Origin: Spisula solida
Lineage: Eukaryota > Mollusca > Bivalvia > Venerida > Mactridae
DNA: 64,000 nucleotides
Assembly (NCBI GenBank): GCA_947247005.1
Contig: OX365955.1
Span: forward strand, 20,131,322 to 20,195,321
Reading direction: 5' to 3'
Positions 57,701 through 64,000 of the stretch are shown piece after piece (position 1 is the first letter of the stretch; each line of letters opens with the position of its first letter). The position numbers were made by a program, and so were the translations under genes. The notes beneath the pieces are model-generated. The model ran no database searches and was not told the DNA's origin. It was given only the letters and a program-made list of their open reading frames with translations.

Positions 57701-58351
57701 ATTGAATTGTATGTATAAAGTTAAGGAGTTGATTGTCTAATGTATGTCTCCCCCTTAGTAAAGGATCTGCCAACATAACATGGCCAATTTGGGCATTTCA
57801 GACTCCTCCTTTTCAATAATATTTTGTTCCTGACTCATTCAAAGGTTTTAAGGGCAGGACTAACCTAGGTCGAGACAGAAGCTAAAGCCAAGAACAGAGC
57901 TGGATGGAGAAATCTTGTGGCGACCTTACGATCCAACTCGGATCCAGTAAATTAAGTAAGTAAATAACCCTGCAGGCAGGTTAACATAAAGTTAGTCGCT
58001 TACCATTGGGGAATTCATCAGTATTCAGAATGCACCCCTATTAAATTAGATCACAATTCCGACTGTGCATTATTTTCTTACCTTTCCAGCTACTTTAGTG
58101 AAGTATGACAACACTTCATCCTTTAACACAGGAATATGTAGAGGTTCATCAGCCACTTTGGTATCTGACTTTTCCGTGTGGCAATCATCAGCATCTTTTA
58201 TTGATGATGTACAATAGTATCTCCTAGTTACTGTAACATGGGGAGATGAACAAAGTGTACATGTTCTAGGCATCTGAAGATTCTTTATCTGCACACAATG
58301 AAATCTCTTCACCAGTTTGAACATCAACACTCTGTAACTCTGACAAGGCAT
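51727..58351 (-). CDS. METTL15: 12S rRNA N4-cytidine methyltransferase METTL15 (RsmH/MraW family)
   Basis: SAM-dependent methyltransferase that modifies a cytidine of mitochondrial small-subunit rRNA; the bacterial homologue is RsmH. Exons in gene order: 58082-58351, 57173-57306, 55747-55941, 54206-54400, 51727-52141. The total is 1,209 bp, 402 aa; human METTL15 is about 407. The first 60 residues are basic and Cys/Ser-rich, fitting a mitochondrial targeting sequence. The SAM fold shows [12 protein letters not shown] (92-103) and YALDRDP (116-122). Further family motifs are [10 protein letters not shown] (165-174), [36 protein letters not shown] (277-294) and SFHSLEDR (318-325). The C-terminus [12 protein letters not shown] is typical. 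The start is supported by an in-frame TGA eight codons upstream and an acceptor at about 58380 for a 5' UTR exon. Confidence 0.96.
52257..53690. repeat. 25-bp minisatellite, about 57 copies, in METTL15 intron 4
   Basis: Units are variants of GTTCCAGAACTGGTTGGCAG plus AGTAA. Units to the left are more diverged. A block from about 52811 recurs 424 bp later (landmarks GTGAGTTT at 52811 and 53235, ATTCAGAATGGG at 52891 and 53315), so part of the array was duplicated as a segment. It begins about 115 bp from the last METTL15 exon. Confidence 0.96.
53884..54075. repeat. Dispersed repeat with (ATT)n tail
   Basis: GGCAGTGTTTATATTATGCA matches 41050-41110, and GGACCATATTGAAAATTG matches 5152-5166. 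It ends in an ATTATTATT microsatellite. It appears to be a complete short interspersed unit of which the other two loci hold pieces. METTL15 intron 4. Confidence 0.6.
54480..54740. repeat. Dispersed repeat with GACGGACGG motif
   Basis: It holds CATACCAAGTTTCATA, CAGACGGACGGACGG and GGGGACTAACA. It is related, in reverse, to the MITE at 63438-63687. Located beyond METTL15 exon 54206-54400, in intron 3. Confidence 0.6.
54967..55432. mobile_element. TIR element, copy 2 (about 466 bp)
   Basis: Begins TCAAAGACCTAAATATACAC and ends AATCTTTGTATTTAGGTCTT. Internal landmarks shared with 50735-51221 include TTCCATTAAAATGA, TCTGATTTCAATAAAT and AGTTTTTGCCT. METTL15 intron 3. Confidence 0.75.
56190..56949. 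repeat. 380-bp tandem duplication carrying tRNA-like SINE sequence
   Basis: Two nearly identical copies start at about 56190 and 56570. On the minus strand each contains CGATGGCCTAGTGGTAGAGT (A-box-like) and TTCAATCCCAGGTCACG (B-box-like), so each holds a tRNA-derived head. Few differences are seen between copies (for example TTCGGCATATC against CTCGGCACATC), so the duplication is recent. METTL15 intron 2. Confidence 0.85.
57866..57965 (+). pseudogene. RTE-like retrotransposon 3' end relic
   Basis: A short frame reads [19 protein letters not shown] and a few more residues to a stop, the same C-terminal motif as the 23183-25391 element (TRWRTVVKALCS). It is followed by TTAAGTAAGTAAATAA. A severely 5'-truncated copy, in METTL15 intron 1. 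Confidence 0.75.
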
Positions 58352-58854
58352 TTTAGTGTGTATCCAATGGACTCAGGTATCTGAAATACAGGTGAAAAAC
58401 AAACATGATAAATTAGTCACAATACTTGGCAAGTCCAAAGTCAGAAATTTGGTACAGAAATTAAATACTTTGGACAGACCATTTAGCACTAGTGACCAAA
58501 CTGTTTTAAAAAACATCAGGACCCCAATTTAATCCTTAATAGAGGCATGATAATGTTGATTATTATATTATATATAGTGTCATCTCTTAGACCAATTTAA
58601 AGGGCCAGTAATTTTTTATGACTTTTTTTGCAAGTATACTTTCTGAATCTAAACCACTGATTGTTTAACTAGCTTACGGCTCAACAACCATCCAGACTAA
58701 TCAGAATGGACGTCTGCTTCACTCAAATTGACTAATGATTGAATTTATAGTAGATCAATAGCATTCGTTTGTTGATATTTTTTTGCATTCAAGTGAGACA
58801 TTCGTTTTTCCTTTCAAGATTGGCATATGACATTTGACTACTAGGAAAGAGACG

Positions 58855-59045
58855 ATTCTTTAACTCATTCCGAATATGACAATACGCCTGATATATAGCA
58901 CAGTACGATATGCTACTTCTGGGTTTCCAGTTTATCTCTGATCGATGTGTTTCAGAAATGACCAAGTTTCCCATTGCCGAGATTCAAACTAGGGACATCT
59001 CCATCTGGAGTCAAGAGCATTAACCGCTAGACCATGTGCCAACGC
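58855..59045 (-). mobile_element. tRNA-derived SINE, second copy
   Basis: On the minus strand it has GGCACATGGTCTAGCGGTTA (A-box region) and AGTTTGAATCTCGG (B-box-like). GAAACTTGGTCATTTCTGAA and AAACTGGAAACCCAGAAG parallel the SINE at 43733-44050. The shared LINE tail is not found here; the copy loses similarity near 58855. It lies upstream of METTL15, between its 5' UTR acceptor and the putative promoter. Confidence 0.75.
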
Positions 59046-59749
59046 TATAGATTTATATATGACTTTAGACCACCTGAGTGTAGGAAGACAGCAAATTAAC
59101 ATTTTATTTCAAATGAAGCCCTATTCCCATGACAATATAATCCAAAGTTGACTATATTCCAGAGACATCCATAGACATATAATGTATTATGGACATAATA
59201 GGACAAATCCTGTTTTCCAGAATGACAGAATAATTGTGCAACATTGTGGGAGGTGACTTTGAGATATTGAAAGCCGGGACACCGCGGGACTTCCATTATT
59301 AAATATAGAAGGATAAGCACCTGGGATCAGCAGATTTGATCACATATAGATAATATCTCTGAAAGATAAGAGATGTAAACGCTATACACAATTTTTAGCA
59401 TTTATTTATTTAAACCGTAAAAGTAGAATCTAATATCTGCACTTTGTACGATAACATCGTACTGCTCTAAACTAAATATCTATTATCTGATTTATCAGAA
59501 GTCCCGGAATGGCAACTCTAAACGCCATGCATACATCATACTAGAATGACATTCACTGAATTCCACCAGACAGACGACGATGATAATTCAAAAATTGTAG
59601 TCGTAAATATTTAGTTAAATTAATAAAAAATAGAAATAACTTTGTTCAGAGAGATTATTCGATAATTTAAAGACAAACACTGAAAACCTTCTGATATGGT
59701 TCAAGCCTCAATTGAATAATACTGCCAAACAACACTGCGACAAGCGAAC

Positions 59750-59923
59750 CACGCAAAGAATAAATCGAGAAGATTGTACCACACGAAACAAGCGTGTGTT
59801 TACATCCGCACCGGTTGGAGAGGCGACACCTAGCGGCCACTTATTTTATTGTAAAAAAATACAATTTTGACATTTTCCGATCTCGTTGGACATGAGTCAC
59901 GTTGATATATCATAACAGACAAA
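59750..59923. promoter_or_regulatory. Putative divergent promoter region
   Basis: This 170-bp stretch lies between the METTL15 side (minus) and the ATG at 59924 (plus). It is richer in CG than its surroundings (CATCCGCACCGGTTGGAGAG). No TATA box is obvious. Assignment rests on gene arrangement only; no transcription start is visible. Confidence 0.35.
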
Positions 59924-59989
59924 ATGGGTTCTTCAGGAAAAGCAGTTTGTTTTCGTGTTTTAACGGTTGTCTTTGGAATACTCCTCTGG
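59924..59989 (+). CDS. Putative first coding exon of an unidentified small membrane protein
   Basis: ATG at 59924 opens 22 codons that end at a good donor (TGG|GTAAGG). The peptide has a short polar start (MGSSGKAVCFR) then a hydrophobic run (VLTVVFGILLW) that could be a signal anchor. ACAGACAAAATGG is a reasonable start context. Following exons were not found in the remaining 4 kb and probably lie outside the window. The protein is not recognised; small membrane families such as TMEM35-like start in a similar way, but this is not evidence enough. Confidence 0.35.
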
Positions 59990-62030
59990 GTAAGGGATTT
60001 GATTGACTGCATTATGCTAAAATATGCTGGCCAGACAGCATTTTTCTCTTTGTAGACTAATTATTGAAATCGAAAGTCTACCTGTGTTTCTTTTCATGTT
60101 CATTGTATTATGATTCACTCTTTAATAAATGTTTTACCATTATTTATTAGCAATGCATTGCTACTTATCTGCTTAGAATTGACGGTTGATTGTAATCACT
60201 AAATGTTTACAAGTGTGCAGCCAGGCAGCGACTAACTTGATCAATCCTATATATACCTCAAAAAAAGTAGAGCAGTGACTTGACACAGTACAGTGGTCCG
60301 TTTCACAAAATTCGTAAAAACTTTGTTTTTGTAAACTTACTTCGTACATAATTACGAGACATAACACAAACTGAAGTACAAAGTACCAAATTTTGTCTAG
60401 ATGAAATTATTATTTATTTATGGTGACTTCGTAAAATTCTTTGTTTCGTATCTAAGCTACAGTACAGGTAGGTAAGTTGCTACGTAAATTCATAAACACT
60501 ATACCTACGCCAGATCTAATCCATCATCAGATGACGTGCAACTAGTTTTTAAAATCTTGTTATGTGTTCTTTCTCTGAGTCTGATTCAGAAGCCGAGTGA
60601 AATTGAGTCGTATTTCGATTGAGAATAGCGCCACCATTGATAAAAAAACAGTACACTGGAATTACACATAACATAGACTGTGTGACTATTATGTCACATA
60701 GTGACATCTATTATGTCACATAGTGACATACATCACATTAAATTAATATTGCCCGATATTATTCCAAATCACTATTTTTAGCAATGCGTAAAATAAAAGG
60801 GAATGTTTGCAGCAGTACAAAACCAGCGTTTTGATTGGTTACATATGCAAAACACGGGCATATAAAAATATTTTCATATTAATTTTTATAAATTATAGCT
60901 TGAAAGGCATTTGCATAGACTGCCAGACTTGAAGAGATGAACGCTTTATATGCTGAAAACCTAATTCTCAACACTTTTTCCTGCATTTTGTTTGCTGGTT
61001 GAACAAAAAAAATCTTTATCCACATGAGACTGCTGTGCCAGTGTCACAAAGTGTGCCGTTATCATACAACCACCTTTTGATCTGTGTGGATGCCTGCGAT
61101 CACATTGACTGAGTGTTTAGTTTAATTTGATTTTTGGGCAGATTGAATTGGGCAACCAAATGTTTGTGCAACTAATGAGATCTATGCAGGCCTGTAAGTA
61201 TATAATGATCAAAGTTTTATAATTGACTGTTAAATGCTGCAGTATTGATTGATATGAATGCGAATGGTCTCAACTTTAACACATTCGTATAACAGGTAGT
61301 GTCGCGTATTGAGGATTTTGGTCCATTTTATTTTGAAATTCCGGTTAAAAAGTTAAGTAAAAATACAAAATATATGCGCTCACAAGCCACGCTTCAATTT
61401 CTAAATATTAGACATATTCACTTGGAACAGTCCAAACTAACTTAATCACTTATAAGTCGTATTGACATATATGTTAAACTTATTTTGGTGTCACTGTGTC
61501 AGAGGTCAATATCACAGGAACTTCAAGGTAAAATTTGTTTCTGCTAAAAATCCTGAGAAGCTCTGGTTGCTGCAACTTCCAACTATTTACTATCTTGAGT
61601 CTTCATATAAATTATGATTGGCCCCTTTCAGAAAGTGATTCTCAGGGTTTTCATTATTAACTCATTACTGATCGCAATGTAAGTTATATTTGGTGATAAA
61701 TTAAATTCATATATATGAATGTTTATTGTCACCAGGATGTTTTTCAAGACCGTACTGGAACAACGTGCTCTATATGAAAGTTGCCTCATTGTTTGTATGT
61801 GTTTCTTGATATTCAATCCATAATAATTCCTGGGAACCTACATGTAGGTATAAAGCCAATATTGAATAAAAACTATATGACTGAGTCTTATCAAGGCAAG
61901 AATAGATTAAAACCCTCTGCTCCCTAAAGTAACAGTTAAACCGTTCGTGCAATTATTTTGATTTTTGAATCCATTGCCTGTTTGTGATGGTCTATCGAAG
62001 TCTTTTGATTTTATAGAAAACTTGCAAGAC
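59990..62030. other. Probable intron or intergenic, no gene recognised
   Basis: Contains two copies of the palindrome ATGTCACATAGTGACAT 26 bp apart (60690-60731). The rest is AT-rich without recognisable motifs. Confidence 0.45.
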
Positions 62031-62034
62031 TTTA

Positions 62035-62607
62035 AAGAAAACAATAAACTGTTTATCGAGCAAATAGAAGTGTGGGACTCATAAAAAGATCATTAGCTTA
62101 CCTCAACAAGGAAACCTTATTGATACTATACAAGACATTAGTGCACTCTATACTGGATTATGGTTGCTCCATTTGGTACCCAACATTGAAAAAGGATATA
62201 CGTGCAATTGAAAATGTTCAGCGCAGATTAACGAAAATTTACCAGAACTATCATTGCTATCATATGAAAACCGTCTCCGAGATCTTTATCTAACAACGTT
62301 ACTATATAGACGAAATAGATACGACATGATTCTTACATACAAAATACTAGCGAAGGAAGGGGGTGTAAATCCTGAATCCATGTATGAACTATCAGAAACT
62401 TCTACTAGAGGCCACAGTAAGAAATTGTTGAAACCCAGAAGTGTTAAAACACTAAGACTATACTCATTTTGTGTCAGAACTGTTGATAAGTGGAATGCAC
62501 TGCCAGAGGAATTAGTATCAGCTTCAAATGTGCTACAGTTTAAAACGCGCTTTGATAGACTACCGGGTATACAACGATATCAGACAGGACATCAGGGAAA
62601 TCTATAA
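62035..62607 (+). pseudogene. Non-LTR retrotransposon relic, C-terminal part
   Basis: The frame 62054-62293 reads IKRSLAYLNKETLLILYKTL, ILDYGCSIWYPTLKKDIRAI and ENVQRRLTKI, the segment after the RT core in many LINEs. A frameshift near 62254-62290 moves the reading to 62254-62607, with SYENRLRDLYLTTLLYRR, RTVDKWNALPEELVSA and a stop. It is 5'-truncated. Plus strand. Confidence 0.8.
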
Positions 62608-64000
62608 TTAATACATGTGAGAAAAACACTAAATAAAAATAGGAAGAACATGTAAATTTGTATGCTAACGAAGACTGAAGCAGACGACGAGTTGTAAGGA
62701 CCCAACACTTCTGCAATCTTCAATAAAGGCTCCATTGAATAAAGGCTTAAATCATTTGTTTTGACAATTTTATTGGGAATTTGAAAGCTATTCGCTACCA
62801 TACATGTAGCGGCAGATAGTGGTACAATATAAGTGAAAAATGAAGAAGTTATGAACAATTTTCTGCACTGAGTGCATGATTTCTGGTTAATTCCAGATTA
62901 TAAGACTGTTGATAAGTGGAATGCACTGCCAGAGGAATTAGTATCAACTTACTATCACGATAGTGTGAACTGGGGTTGCTATTGTAGCAGTTCTCTATCA
63001 TTGATTCATTATCAGATCAGTGAGCTTTATATAGTTATAATACGATTACAATGAGTTTCTGTTTCCTGTTGATTGAGTTTAATGTGATGAATTATTGGCC
63101 CACTCTGTCTGTGTCTTAAGAACTTCTTAATTGTAAAAATGTCACTGAGTCATATAACTGTCAAACTGATTAAGATTATTTATTTTTATCTTATGATTTA
63201 TATATGTGCATAATTCTTGCACAAAAATAATACACTGATCTCAAAATAGATAGACATGTGAAAGATTTCTGAAAATAAGTAAAGGCAATCATAATTGGTG
63301 TATTAACAAAAAAACATGATATGATTCCTATGGAAAGGGTCGGGTTCAAGAACCCAAAGTAGGAGCCAGGGCCCTTTTCCTGCCACTCATGGGTCAGATA
63401 TTCAGAATCATTCAACATTCCCTTTCTTGTTACATGTAGTCCCCTACCTGTTTTTAACCGGAGGGGACTATAGGTTCGCCATCCGTCCGTCTGTCAAAAA
63501 TTTGGATCCTAACATAACTCAAACAGTTTTCAAGCTAGGTTTATGAAATATGGTAAGTGGATAGGGGGCAATAAGGGGATTATGCACGTCTAAATATTTT
63601 TTTATTCTGACAAAAATTGTGGTTGCCATGGCAACAGAAATATTGAAAATAATCTATAATGGTCTGGCTTAAAACCGGTTGGGGACTTCTGTATTGTTTG
63701 TAATTCTTAGTGACTTGTTGAATTCTAGTTTCGCAGGAACCCTTGCCTTTCCCAACATCCCAAAAAAAGGTCATGTGAGTTTTTGGAAACCCTTGTACTG
63801 GCTGTCGAAACAGTGTTAGTAAGCTGTAAAATTTACCTTTAAATTGAAAGTAGTAAACAAACTATTTAATGCACAGTCCAGACAAGCCTGTGACTTTTAT
63901 TTACCTAGACTGACTGACCCAACACTTCACACTTGTCAAATACATGTAAGGTCACCAACCAAGGTACAAATATACTTGTGTAATAAGCCTTAAGGCTAAT
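62608..64000. other. LINE 3' flank and intergenic sequence
   Basis: At 62898-62946 a second copy of GACTGTTGATAAGTGGAATG and the following GCACTGCCAGAGGAATTAGT repeats the WNALPEELVS segment of the LINE at 62476-62520, without the rest of the frame. Apart from this and the MITE at 63438-63687, no feature is seen. Confidence 0.5.
63438..63687. mobile_element. MITE with AGTCCCC termini, 250 bp
   Basis: Ends AGTCCCCTACCTG and (read inwards from the right) AGTCCCCAACCGG; inner parts share CCGG. It contains CCATCCGTCCGTCTGTC and GGTTGCCATGGCAACAG. Related fragments lie at 42917-42955 and 54480-54740. No protein. Confidence 0.65.

Overview
The window is eukaryotic: genes are split by GT-AG introns, the DNA is AT-rich, and satellites and transposon relics are dense. 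It most likely comes from a bivalve mollusc. The best single clue is a secreted invertebrate-type (destabilase family) lysozyme resembling clam enzymes. Tc1/mariner-like, RTE-like and tRNA-derived SINE families of the kind common in bivalve genomes support this.

Five protein-coding genes could be rebuilt exon by exon with consistent phases. (1) 797-12431, minus: CNOT4, the RING/RRM/CCCH E3 ligase of the CCR4-NOT complex, 12 coding exons seen, 3' end beyond base 1. (2) 27303-28757, minus: an intronless orphan class A GPCR. (3) 35294-38572, plus: a secreted protein joining a bacterial-type SH3 (SH3b) domain to an i-type lysozyme, 5 exons, 226 aa. (4) 40449-44455, minus: a cytosolic sulfotransferase, 5 exons, N-terminal exon not found, convergent with the lysozyme. 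(5) 51727-58351, minus: METTL15, the mitochondrial RsmH-type 12S rRNA cytidine methyltransferase, 5 exons, 402 aa. A short plus-strand exon at 59924-59989 looks like the start of a further membrane-protein gene, divergent from METTL15.

The rest is mainly mobile DNA and satellites. Most of the transposon structure falls between 12.4 and 27.3 kb, in the lysozyme and sulfotransferase introns, and around METTL15. Structurally resolved elements are: a 976-bp mariner-like MITE inserted in a minisatellite (1712-2687); a second mariner-like element (23143-26382) holding a 5'-truncated RTE-like retrotransposon with a 12-bp target-site duplication; a 755-bp G-tract-rich element with 14-bp inverted termini and a 5-bp duplication, inserted in a LINE fragment (17390-18144); an LTR with an adjoining primer-binding site (18578-19126); two SINE copies, one sharing its 3' tail with a LINE relic; and several families of palindromic MITE. 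Tandem arrays have units from 5 to 380 bp, including about 57 copies of a 25-bp unit in a METTL15 intron.

The genes do not form a pathway; they are ordinary neighbours. The observations most worth following are the SH3b-lysozyme fusion, the LINE/SINE shared tail, the G-tract element, the nested insertions, and a dispersed MITE that carries tandem nuclear-receptor half-sites in CNOT4 introns.
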